DNA of 29,916 bases from NCBI GenBank assembly GCA_947589655.1, contig CANQCE010000004.1, positions 1 through 29,916 of the forward strand. The letters are read 5' to 3'. The number at the start of each line of letters is the position of its first letter. The stretch's first letter is position 1. Made by a program: the position numbers and the translations under genes. Shown here piece after piece: positions 14,778 to 21,312 of this stretch. The stretch is from an uncultured Clostridia bacterium. Its GTDB lineage: Bacteria; Bacillota; Clostridia; Christensenellales; UBA1242. Under the pieces are notes generated by a model. It was not told the DNA's origin. It was given only the letters and a program-made list of their open reading frames with translations, and searched no databases.

Positions 14778-14850
14778 TTTCTCCAGCCCCATGCTGACGG
14801 ACTGTCGGAAACTGCCCGCTGCATGACCCACTTGATGGGCTTGCAAAACT

Positions 14851-14892
14851 TACGCGACGCAGTTCCTAGTATTACCTAGAACTGCGTCGCAT
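14851..14892 (+). other. Rolling-circle replication origin stem-loop with CRESS nonanucleotide TAGTATTAC
   Basis: GCGACGCAGTT (14854-14864) and AACTGCGTCGC (14880-14890) form a perfect 11-bp stem. The 15-nt apex contains TAGTATTAC (14867-14875), the nonanucleotide of circovirus/geminivirus-type origins, where Rep nicks TAGTATT^AC; the expected nick is between 14873 and 14874. CTAG on both sides of the loop can extend the stem. Iterons with core GTCGCAT follow directly. The next two genes encode Rep proteins with CRESS-type motifs, so sequence, structure and context agree. Confidence 0.88.
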
Positions 14893-14964
14893 TGTCGCAT
14901 CGCCCTAAAATATGGGTGTGTAGCCCTTAACACTGTGTCGCATAAGTTCGTAACTGTGTCGCAT
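14881..14964 (+). repeat. Origin iterons ACTG(C/T)GTCGCAT
   Basis: ACTGCGTCGCAT at 14881-14892 (including the 3' arm of the origin stem), a half copy TGTCGCAT at 14893-14900, and ACTGTGTCGCAT at 14932-14943 and 14953-14964. The last two are 21 bp apart, two helical turns. Such repeats beside the stem-loop are the usual Rep recognition sites in CRESS replicons. Confidence 0.8.
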
Positions 14965-14997
14965 TTTAATATTTCTTTAAAGTTTTGGAGGTAAATT

Positions 14998-15375
14998 ATG
15001 AAAGGAAAAATTGTAAAAGATTTATCATTTAACTTAAATGCACAAGGTAGGCGATGGCTTTTGGTTTTAAATAATCCAATGCAAACTGACGACCAGATGA
15101 TAGAATATTTACAAAATCTTGAACATTTTAAATATTCTATCTTTCAGCGTGAGAGAGGACATGAGAAAGAAATTGAGCATCTTCATTTATTCATTGTATT
15201 TGCTAAAAAACAAAGTTTTTTTACTATAAAAAAATATTTTCCAACTGCATTTATAGTGCAAGCCATAGGTTCCAATGTTCAGTGTCGTAATTATTGTTCA
15301 AAAAATGATTTGCGTGTTTCTGGGACTTTTGAACTTGGGCAGTTTGTCGAGGACTATGCTTTGACTGATAAATAG
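14998..15375 (+). CDS. Stand-alone HUH endonuclease domain, truncated Rep paralogue
   Basis: 125 residues, nearly the same as the N-terminal domain of the full Rep that follows, and ending exactly where the linker to the helicase begins (both reach TDK). Motif I is WLLVLNNP (20-27); motif II is H61-L-H63, a true HUH pair where the full Rep has H-F-Q; motif III is Y99-C-S-K102. All catalytic positions are kept, so it may still bind or nick the origin, or compete with the full Rep. GGAGG at 14987-14991 lies in an upstream stretch (TTCTTTAAAGTTTTGGAGG) that is repeated before the full rep, marking a tandem duplication. It resembles the helicase-less Rep products of circoviruses and geminiviruses. 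Confidence 0.85.
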   Translation: MKGKIVKDLSFNLNAQGRRWLLVLNNPMQTDDQMIEYLQNLEHFKYSIFQRERGHEKEIEHLHLFIVFAKKQSFFTIKKYFPTAFIVQAIGSNVQCRNYCSKNDLRVSGTFELGQFVEDYALTDK

Positions 15376-15443
15376 TGTTTATGTAAAAAGATGTCTTTAT
15401 ATATGTTGTATATCATATTTCTTTAAAGTTTTGGAGGAAGATT

Positions 15444-16433
15444 TTGGAAGAAATAATTGAAGAAGATTTATCACTTACCCCAAATACGCAAGGCCGGCGT
15501 TGGCTTTTGACAATCAACAATCCAATGCAAACTGATGACCAAATGATAGAATATTTACAAAACCTTGAACACTTTAAATATTCTATCTTTCAGCGTGAGA
15601 AGGGTCACGAAACTGGAACAGAGCATTTTCAATTGTTCATTATTTTCACAATTGGTAAGCGATTTTCTACAATAAAAAATTATTTTCCAACTGCACATAT
15701 AGAACAGGCCAAGGGTTCCAATGTTCAGTGTCGCGATTATTGTTCAAAAAGTGATACGCGTGTTTCTGGGCCTTTTGAACTTGGACAATTTGCTGAGGAA
15801 CGTGCCAGGACTGATAAACAAGCATTTTTGCAATTGGCACTCTCAGGTGTAAAAGACGAAGATATTCTTAATCTTTATCCGAGCCTTTATCTTGATAATT
15901 TTAAAGATATACCTGGAATTTATCGCCGAGGGTTGCGTGAGCAGTATAAAAATAAAAGCAGAGATGTTGAGGTTACATACATCTATGGCCCACCTGGCAC
16001 AGGGAAAACTAAATATATCTTTGATAATTTTAAGCCTGACGAGTTTTATCGCGTAACCTTATACAATAACTCTGCTTTTGACGATTATAAAAATGAGGAT
16101 GTTTTAGTCCTGGACGAATTTAATTCTTCGTTTAAAATAACCGATATGAACCATTTTCTTGACAGATATTATATTCCTTTGCCAGCGCGTTACGACAACA
16201 GGTTTGCGGTTTACACCAAGGTTTTTATTATTTCCAACCTGCCACTTTCCAAGCAGTATGTTGACGAGCAAGAGAGAAAGCCAGAATTATATAAGGCTTT
16301 CCTGCGAAGAATTGACAATGTATATAGGCTTGATAGTCTTGGTGGGCCTATGATTGTTGAAAAACAAAAAGCAGCTGGAATACAACAAGAAATGGAACTT
16401 AAAGAAATTGATGATGGAGATTTGCCATGGTAA
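15444..16433 (+). CDS. rep: CRESS-type replication initiator (HUH endonuclease plus SF3 helicase)
   Basis: 329 residues from TTG 15444, 6 nt after GGAGG. HUH domain: motif I WLLTINNP (20-27), motif II EHFQLFI (60-66), motif III YCSK with nucleophile Y99 and K102. Helicase: Walker A GPPGTGKT (182-189), Walker B LVLDEFN (221-227), motif C FIISN (261-265). This order and motif set is that of Rep from circular Rep-encoding ssDNA viruses and related bacterial plasmids. It should nick the TAGTATTAC loop, stay covalently bound through Tyr99 and drive rolling-circle replication of the excised circle. It overlaps the next ATG by 7 bp. Confidence 0.92.
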   Translation: MEEIIEEDLSLTPNTQGRRWLLTINNPMQTDDQMIEYLQNLEHFKYSIFQREKGHETGTEHFQLFIIFTIGKRFSTIKNYFPTAHIEQAKGSNVQCRDYCSKSDTRVSGPFELGQFAEERARTDKQAFLQLALSGVKDEDILNLYPSLYLDNFKDIPGIYRRGLREQYKNKSRDVEVTYIYGPPGTGKTKYIFDNFKPDEFYRVTLYNNSAFDDYKNEDVLVLDEFNSSFKITDMNHFLDRYYIPLPARYDNRFAVYTKVFIISNLPLSKQYVDEQERKPELYKAFLRRIDNVYRLDSLGGPMIVEKQKAAGIQQEMELKEIDDGDLPW

Positions 16434-16678
16434 AAGAAAAGTATTATTCAATAAAACAAAAAATGAACATGGAAATGCGGTCAATCATTGAACTGCTGGA
16501 TAAAACTTTGTTCATTAAAATGAGTGACGAAGAAAAACTGAAAAATTTGGAGTATATTCGTTCATGTCGGCTTCGTTATTTAGAGTTTGAAAAACAGTTG
16601 CTTATGGAAAAGCAAAGTGCTGGGAAGAAGATAGACAAATATTTTCATGTTTCTGAAAATCATTATTCAAATTTTTAA
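16427..16678 (+). CDS. Small helical hypothetical protein coupled to rep
   Basis: 83 residues; the ATG lies within the last codons of rep, with GATGGAGA upstream. Helical and charged: YYSIKQKMNMEMRSIIELL, YIRSCRLRYLEFEKQLLMEK. Possibly a replication accessory protein because of the overlap. No family recognised. Confidence 0.65.
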   Translation: MVKEKYYSIKQKMNMEMRSIIELLDKTLFIKMSDEEKLKNLEYIRSCRLRYLEFEKQLLMEKQSAGKKIDKYFHVSENHYSNF

Positions 16679-16689
16679 AAGGAGTTTTT

Positions 16690-16974
16690 ATGAAAAGAAA
16701 ATTTATTTCAGTTCGTTCAATTATGAATGATATTTCTGCAGAACAAGATTATTTAACATCCTTAAAGGATGATGTTGCCAAATCTGAAAGGCGTCTTAGA
16801 ATGCTTGGCAAATTACTAAATGTTTTACATTCCAATGATTTTGTAATTTTTGATTGTAGCATATATTATGACGATTGTAAACTTGAATGTTTTTTAAAGC
16901 CTTATTTTCTTGAGGATGAATTAAAGGAATTAAAACAAAAGGTCTCGAGTGGTAAAAATTTAAAGAAGAAATGA
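16690..16974 (+). CDS. Small coiled-coil hypothetical protein
   Basis: 94 residues. AAAAGGAG (16676-16683) precedes the ATG. The N-terminal half is helical (EQDYLTSLKDDVAKSERRLR), followed by a hydrophobic core (NDFVIFDCSIYYDDCKLECF) with three Cys and a Lys-rich tail. Function unknown. Confidence 0.65.
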   Translation: MKRKFISVRSIMNDISAEQDYLTSLKDDVAKSERRLRMLGKLLNVLHSNDFVIFDCSIYYDDCKLECFLKPYFLEDELKELKQKVSSGKNLKKK

Positions 16975-16992
16975 TTTTGTGTGGAGGTAAAT

Positions 16993-17058
16993 ATGTGCAA
17001 CTATTTTGTTTTTGCACTAATTGTTGTTCCAGTGTTGATAGGAATAATGTTCTGTTAA
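16993..17058 (+). CDS. 21-residue hydrophobic peptide
   Basis: MCNYFVFALIVVPVLIGIMF plus a final Cys, almost entirely one membrane helix. A strong GGAGG (16983-16987) is 5 nt from the ATG, and it sits cleanly between two genes in the operon. Tiny single-helix proteins in ssDNA phages include the end-cap coat proteins pVII/pIX (about 32 residues); small membrane toxins look similar. Either role is inference. Confidence 0.55.
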   Translation: MCNYFVFALIVVPVLIGIMFC

Positions 17059-17083
17059 TTTTTGTTTTGGGAGATTTACAAAT

Positions 17084-17332
17084 ATGGATAAACATATTAA
17101 AATTTCAAATACAATGCAAAAAGTTGCTGTTGATATTTTAACAGAGTTTATTTTTTGCAAAAATATGGATGATGTGCTTGACACTGTTAAAAGAAAAATT
17201 AGAGAACACGAACTTATGGATGACCCTTTTACAGGCTTGCCTTGTTCTTCAAAAGATTGGTATGAAAGCAAACTTGAATTTGATAGACAATGTGCATATT
17301 TTAAATACTTTCCTTGTGATTTTTTAGATTAG
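17084..17332 (+). CDS. Small hypothetical protein, last gene of the element
   Basis: 82 residues, MDKHIKISNTMQKVAVDILT ... YFKYFPCDFLD, with GGGAG about 9 nt before the ATG. Mixed helical with several Cys and aromatic residues at the C-terminus. No family recognised. After it only the right attachment arm remains. Confidence 0.6.
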   Translation: MDKHIKISNTMQKVAVDILTEFIFCKNMDDVLDTVKRKIREHELMDDPFTGLPCSSKDWYESKLEFDRQCAYFKYFPCDFLD

Positions 17333-17531
17333 TTTATTATATAAAACTATAATTTAAAAGGACGAAGGAAAATAAAAACAACTGGAATAGTAGATAAAAC
17401 ATATCCATTTTGCCGAAGAAAAGTCTTAAGATTTATGTGTCAAACTATTTTTAAAAATTATCGTCAAAATTATCGTCAAAAACTCCTACTCTTTCGTGTT
17501 TTAGGGCACTGTGGCGATTGACCACAAGTCG
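17333..17531. other. Right attachment arm of the element, no gene
   Basis: No supported gene. It holds the second copy of the 27-bp arm repeat (17454-17480, two AAAATTATCGTC units) 51 bp from the attachment core, identical to 3990-4016. A short open stretch starting near 17366 resembles the start of AbrB-type genes (KTTGIV) but lacks a start codon. Confidence 0.7.
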
Positions 17532-17576
17532 CTTACAAGCAGAGGGTCATAGGTTCGAGCCCTATAACTCCCACCA
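17532..17576 (+). repeat. attR core (45 bp)
   Basis: Exact copy of 3865-3909, the tRNA-Val segment from anticodon loop to CCA. The 5' half of a tRNA is missing, so this is an attachment scar and not a second tRNA gene. Confidence 0.95.
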
Positions 17577-17580
17577 GATT

Positions 17581-17609
17581 AAAAACACGACGTGAGTCGT
17601 GTTTTTTTT
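17581..17609 (+). terminator. Intrinsic terminator behind attR
   Basis: AAAAACACGAC/GTCGTGTTTTT with a GTGA loop followed by T's (17596-17609). In the unintegrated chromosome this would terminate tRNA-Val. A second hairpin, GTTTTGC/GCAAAAC (17610-17627), follows. Confidence 0.85.
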
Positions 17610-17620
17610 GTTTTGCTTTT

Positions 17621-17802
17621 GCAAAACAAAGCAACGCAGTTGCAATCTGGTGGGGTTGCGGCTTCGTCGTAAAATCCCTTGCAAGCAAGATTTTACTCCT
17701 CGTCTAATACTCCCACCAATAGCGTTATTTGGCACACGACATACGCAAGCCGTGTTTGTTTTCCAAAGCAAAACAAAGCAACTCAGTTGCAATCTGGTGG
17801 GG
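17621..17802 (+). repeat. 35-bp direct repeats among attachment-site scars
   Basis: 17621-17655 and 17768-17802 match at 34 of 35 positions, 147 bp apart. Both contain GTTGCAATCTGGTGGGG. Its core AATCTGGTGG also occurs at 17953-17960 and, inverted, at attR (CCACCAGATT). No gene lies in 17577-18051; the stretch is made of scars and hairpins. Confidence 0.75.
17709..17726 (+). repeat. Secondary att scar: tRNA 3' end plus element flank
   Basis: The 18-mer ACTCCCACCAATAGCGTT is identical to 3900-3917, which spans the attL core end and the element's own flank. A hairpin related to the one at 3920-3952 follows (ACACG/CGTGT). This suggests an earlier integration of a related element. Confidence 0.75.
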
Positions 17803-17835
17803 GTTCAAACGCACGGAGGCCCTCGTGCCCAAGCG

Positions 17836-17958
17836 TTATAACTCCCACTTATAAAGTTCTTCAATATCAGTTTTTTTAACTTTGCTATCTATGTGTGTGT
17901 AAACTCTGTCAGTTGTTAAAATCGTTGAATGTCCCATGATATGTTTTCGATAATCTGG
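17836..17958 (-). pseudogene. C-terminal remnant of another tyrosine integrase
   Basis: The minus strand encodes PDYRKHIMGHSTILTTDRVY followed by THIDSKVKKTDIEELYKWEL and a stop. GHSTILTTDRVYTH is the last catalytic box of phage integrases (His, then Tyr nucleophile). The sequence differs from the intact integrase. Its last codons (WEL, stop) are read from ACTCCCA, the tRNA 3' end, so this gene once abutted the same attachment site. It is a relic of a previous element. Confidence 0.85.
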
Positions 17959-18051
17959 TGGGGCTCAGAATTTTGTATAAATTAATCACAAATTCCTTTT
18001 GAAAGTTGGCAAATTTGTGATATTATTAACATATAAAACATGGAGGGGAAA

Positions 18052-18599
18052 ATGAAGAACTATTTTATTATTCACGGCAGTTTTGGAAGTTCCCAAGAAA
18101 ACTGGTTCCCTTGGTTAGAGCAAGAAATCGAGCGGGGGGGCAGGCGAGAGTTTTTAATTTAGACTTCCCAACTGGTGCTGATAAACAAAATTATGCAAAT
18201 TGGGAAATGGTGCTTAACAGCGTAAAAAGGTTTATTGGCAAAGACAGCGTGTTCTTCTGCCACTCAATTTCCTGCATATTTTTGGTGAAATATTGTGTAA
18301 GGAACAACATAAAAATTGGCAAAGCGGTTTTTGTTTCTGGGTTTAACCAATATTTGGGTCTGCCAGAAGATTTTGATGGTGTAAACTGCACCATGTATAC
18401 AAATCGCGTTCCAGAATTTGTTGGTCTTTGCAAAGAAAGAGTTTGTTTTTATTCAAAAACCGACCCTTTTGTTAAACTGGAAAAACTGCAGGAGTTTGCA
18501 AAACTTGTCAAGGCGGAAGAAAGGGTGGTTGACGATGCTGGGCATTTTAACAAGGCGGCAGGTTACACAAAATTTCCTGCACTTAAAGAATTTATATAA
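18052..18599 (+). pseudogene. RBBP9/YdeN-type small alpha/beta hydrolase, frameshifted
   Basis: ATG 18052 follows GGAGGGG and encodes MKNYFIIHGSFGSSQENWFP, the N-terminus of this family. At a run of seven G (18134-18140) the frame shifts; six G would give continuous EIERGQARVFNLDFPTG and on to the end at 18599. The nucleophile Ser lies in FFCHSISCIF, the acid in KTDPFV, and the His in DAGHFN. Either an inactivated or phase-variable gene, or a one-base assembly error. The restored product would be about 182 residues. Substrate unknown. Confidence 0.8.
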
Positions 18600-18621
18600 G
18601 CCAATTTCAATAATTGATTGC

Positions 18622-18654
18622 AAAAAAAACAGCGCTTTTATACGCTGTTTTTCT
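18622..18654. terminator. Bidirectional terminator between convergent genes
   Basis: AAAAACAGCG (18625-18634) and CGCTGTTTTT (18643-18652) with A and T runs on the two sides. It serves the hydrolase and the coiled-coil gene. Confidence 0.88.
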
Positions 18655-18663
18655 TATTGTTTA

Positions 18664-21312
18664 TTACATTCCCATTCCTTCACCTTGTGATTGTCGTGCT
18701 GGGCTTTGTGATGCTGCCATTACTGGCTGTGGCTGTTGGAAATTCATGCCTTGGCCATATATGGAAATTGTAACGGCAGGAACACTGCTTTTTACAAAAC
18801 CTTGTGGCTGTGCTTGAAGTTGTTGTGAAATGTCCACTGGTTGACCGTTTACGGTTACGCTTACACTGTTCCCAAGTGTTTGTTGAACAGCAAGTTCAGT
18901 GGTTGTGCCACCATATATAGCAACATTAACAAGTGCTGTTGGTGAAAATGTAGGTTGAATTGGAACAAGTTGAACTGGTGGAACATATCCAATAGGCTGT
19001 GGAGTTAAAGTTGGCAATTGTGGATAATAAGGTTGTGGGTAAACAGGTTGAACATAAGGTGGAACGTAAGCAAGTGGCATTGCCATAACGTATGGCACTG
19101 GCTGAACGGCATATGGGCACACACCTGCTTGTATTAAGTTGTTAGCCTCGGCACCAGTTACGCTTATAACTTTTGGCGTATTTTGTTCTTCCACTATTTC
19201 TTCTTCAGGATTAAAGTTCTCGGCAATCTCATCCAATCCAAAACCGTAGTTGACATAACGTTTATATTTGTGTAAGAATTCTCCAATTGCATGTTGGTCT
19301 TTTGCAGGCAATGTGTTAAACTTTGCGGCAATGGTTGCCAGGTCAGTTCTAACGTCATTTACTGCATTAAGTTGTTCTGTGGCAACAGCGATATCGTTTT
19401 GTGTATGTGGTTGCGATTTATCAGTAATATCGTTGTATATAGCAGCAGCGAGTTCAGATAAGGCTTGTTCAATAGAGATTTGATTGTAATAAGCGCTTTC
19501 AAAGTGTGGTGTATTGTTAAAGAAAACTTGGTCAAAATTGTCATGGAATCTTTGAACGTCAATCAATTTGTTGAATGGACGGAAATATTCTGGTTTTAAT
19601 GAAGTTAGTTGAGCATCGCTATAAACATCGTAAAGCGAGAGCCCAAGTTGACCATTTTCCATTTCGTCTTCATCCTCATCCTCATCGTCATCGTCTCCAT
19701 CGTCATCTCCGCCATCACCGTCACTGTAATCTGTAATAGGTCCTGCGGATTCTTCTTCTACTGGTGCAACTGGTGGTGCAACTGGATTTCTTCCTGCTGC
19801 TTGTTCTTCTTCTGCTGCAGGTTGTTCTGCTGGCTGTTCTTCTTCTGCTGCAGGCTGTTCTGCTGGGGCAGGTTGTTCTGCTGCTGCTGCACGGAATGGG
19901 TTTACTGGGTTTTCTGCTGCTGCAGGTGCTACTGGAATTTCTTCGATTTCTTCTGGATTTTCGTTTGCCGTTTCATTTGCAGGAACCTCTGGAACTACAT
20001 GGTTCTCTCCCATTGCTTCAGGTGTCACTGGAACTTCTGGGGTTCCTAGGTTTTCTGAAAATTCTTCTTCTGGTTTCTCGGCATGTGCTTCCATTGGTTC
20101 TTCTGGTTGCCATTCTGCAAATCCCTGTACCTCGGTAGTAGCTTCACCAAATACGTCTGAAAGTTCGGCATCATCTGCTAAGTCGTTGTTTTCAGGGTGC
20201 TCATTGGCACTTGGGAAAATTCTCTCATATCCTTTGTTTTGAACTGAGGTTTCTGCAACCTGTTCTTCTTCTGCGGAATTTTCATCGGTTGATTTGTTTG
20301 TTGTTTCTTCAGTTGCTTTATCTGCAGCTTCTTCTGCGGCCGTTTCTTCTGATGGGGCAGGTTGTTCTGCCGTTTCGTCTGTGGCTGCCTCATCTTTTGC
20401 CTGGTCGTCTGCTGTCAATCTTTGTGTGTCTTCGGCAACTTTGTCCAATACTTCTTCCACAGAACCATCCCTTAATAAACCAGGTGCAGTTTCTGCGTCT
20501 GGAAGAACATTTGTGTAAGTTTCTTCAGGAGTTCGAGCAAGATATTGTTGTTCTTCTTCGCCAAGGGCTTGAAGCCTTGACAAAATTTCATTTTTTACAA
20601 GTTCATCTTTTGTATTTTCAAGGCAATTGCTTAAATATGCCTTTTCTTCCTCTAATTTTGCGTCATACTCTGTTTGAAGTGTTACAAGTTCTGTTTGAAG
20701 TTCATTATTAACTTCCTCATCCGCTGAAAGTTTAAGGTTTTGTTCTGTTGCAACAATTGCAGCATTAAGTCTTGCTCGCTCTTGTTCCAAACCATTAACT
20801 ATTGCGGCGGTATATTCTGTGTTCGCAGCGATTGCCTTATCTGTAAGATAATTTTTAATGTTCATGTCAGCAATGGTTTTATCCATCCGTTTTCCAGTAT
20901 CGGCAATTTTGTGAGCAGCGTCAATTATGGCTTTGTCTTTTTCGTCAAAAATCTGTAATCTCTTTTCGTTTGCTTTTGCTTCCACATGTTCAAGGCGTTC
21001 CAGAAGTTTTGCACAATATTCTGTTATTGCCACTTGCGTTTCTGCATCGATTGTGGCTTTTTTAGATTCTACCAAGTCGTTAAGCACTTGTAAGCAAATG
21101 TTTGCTTCTTTTTCAAGCGCTTTATCTGTTGCATTGGTAAAGTTTTCTTCGCGCTTGATAACATTGTGGGCTTGCCAAATTGCCAAATTGCCTTCTTCTC
21201 TGCATTTTTGTGCAAGAACTGTGCTAAGATATTTCTTCTGCAATGCCTGCCTAACGTTTTCGTAAATGGTTAATGCGGTGTCAGTAAGTTGTTCTGCCTG
21301 CTGAATTTGCAA
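18664..21312 (-). CDS. Large coiled-coil, acidic and proline/tyrosine-rich protein (second frame)
   Basis: 882 codons from a TTG at 21312 that has no good ribosome binding site. Residues about 1-260 are long charged helices; about 290-520 are low-complexity Glu/Ala/Pro (AEQPAAEEEQPAEQPAAEEE); a pure Asp/Glu stretch follows (DGDDDDEDEDEDE, about 540). A possible folded part lies at about 560-700, then a Pro/Tyr/Gln-rich segment (YVPPYVQPVYPQPYYPQ) and a beta-like C-terminus. It looks like a filament or scaffold-type structural protein, somewhat like cytoskeletal proteins of wall-less bacteria, but I recognise no family. It probably continues the frame of the gene 21270-22142 by -1 frameshifting at 21330-21336, giving about 1159 residues. 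Confidence 0.75.
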   Translation of the reverse strand: MQIQQAEQLTDTALTIYENVRQALQKKYLSTVLAQKCREEGNLAIWQAHNVIKREENFTNATDKALEKEANICLQVLNDLVESKKATIDAETQVAITEYCAKLLERLEHVEAKANEKRLQIFDEKDKAIIDAAHKIADTGKRMDKTIADMNIKNYLTDKAIAANTEYTAAIVNGLEQERARLNAAIVATEQNLKLSADEEVNNELQTELVTLQTEYDAKLEEEKAYLSNCLENTKDELVKNEILSRLQALGEEEQQYLARTPEETYTNVLPDAETAPGLLRDGSVEEVLDKVAEDTQRLTADDQAKDEAATDETAEQPAPSEETAAEEAADKATEETTNKSTDENSAEEEQVAETSVQNKGYERIFPSANEHPENNDLADDAELSDVFGEATTEVQGFAEWQPEEPMEAHAEKPEEEFSENLGTPEVPVTPEAMGENHVVPEVPANETANENPEEIEEIPVAPAAAENPVNPFRAAAAEQPAPAEQPAAEEEQPAEQPAAEEEQAAGRNPVAPPVAPVEEESAGPITDYSDGDGGDDDGDDDDEDEDEDEMENGQLGLSLYDVYSDAQLTSLKPEYFRPFNKLIDVQRFHDNFDQVFFNNTPHFESAYYNQISIEQALSELAAAIYNDITDKSQPHTQNDIAVATEQLNAVNDVRTDLATIAAKFNTLPAKDQHAIGEFLHKYKRYVNYGFGLDEIAENFNPEEEIVEEQNTPKVISVTGAEANNLIQAGVCPYAVQPVPYVMAMPLAYVPPYVQPVYPQPYYPQLPTLTPQPIGYVPPVQLVPIQPTFSPTALVNVAIYGGTTTELAVQQTLGNSVSVTVNGQPVDISQQLQAQPQGFVKSSVPAVTISIYGQGMNFQQPQPVMAASQSPARQSQGEGMGM

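Larger units (their letters stand above)
3865..17576. mobile_element. Integrated inovirus-like element with CRESS-type replication
   Basis: A 13,667-bp unit bounded by a perfect 45-bp duplication of the tRNA-Val 3' part. Contents in order: tyrosine integrase, membrane protein and XRE repressor (leftward), divergent operator region, many small genes, candidate virion membrane proteins, a Zot-like ATPase, an origin stem-loop with TAGTATTAC, an HUH-only Rep and a full HUH-helicase Rep, more small genes, then the right junction. No large terminase, portal, tail, relaxase or type IV secretion genes are seen. Zot, rolling-circle Rep and small membrane proteins in about 14 kb is the logic of an inovirus. 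Virion production is inferred, not shown. Confidence 0.85.

Noticed and set aside
14625..14879. 84-codon ORF in the origin region
   Set aside because: No ribosome binding site, overlaps several hairpins and the origin stem, and composition follows the structured DNA.
17366..17530. AbrB-like gene starting KTTGIV
   Set aside because: No ATG, GTG or TTG start, the resemblance ends after six residues, and the frame runs through the attachment arm repeats.
17532..17576. A second tRNA-Val gene
   Set aside because: Only the segment from anticodon loop to CCA is present; acceptor 5' strand and D-arm are missing. It is the attR core.
19609..20138. Plus-strand ORFs rich in Leu/Cys/Phe
   Set aside because: Shadows of the Glu/Ala/Pro low-complexity coding sequence on the minus strand.
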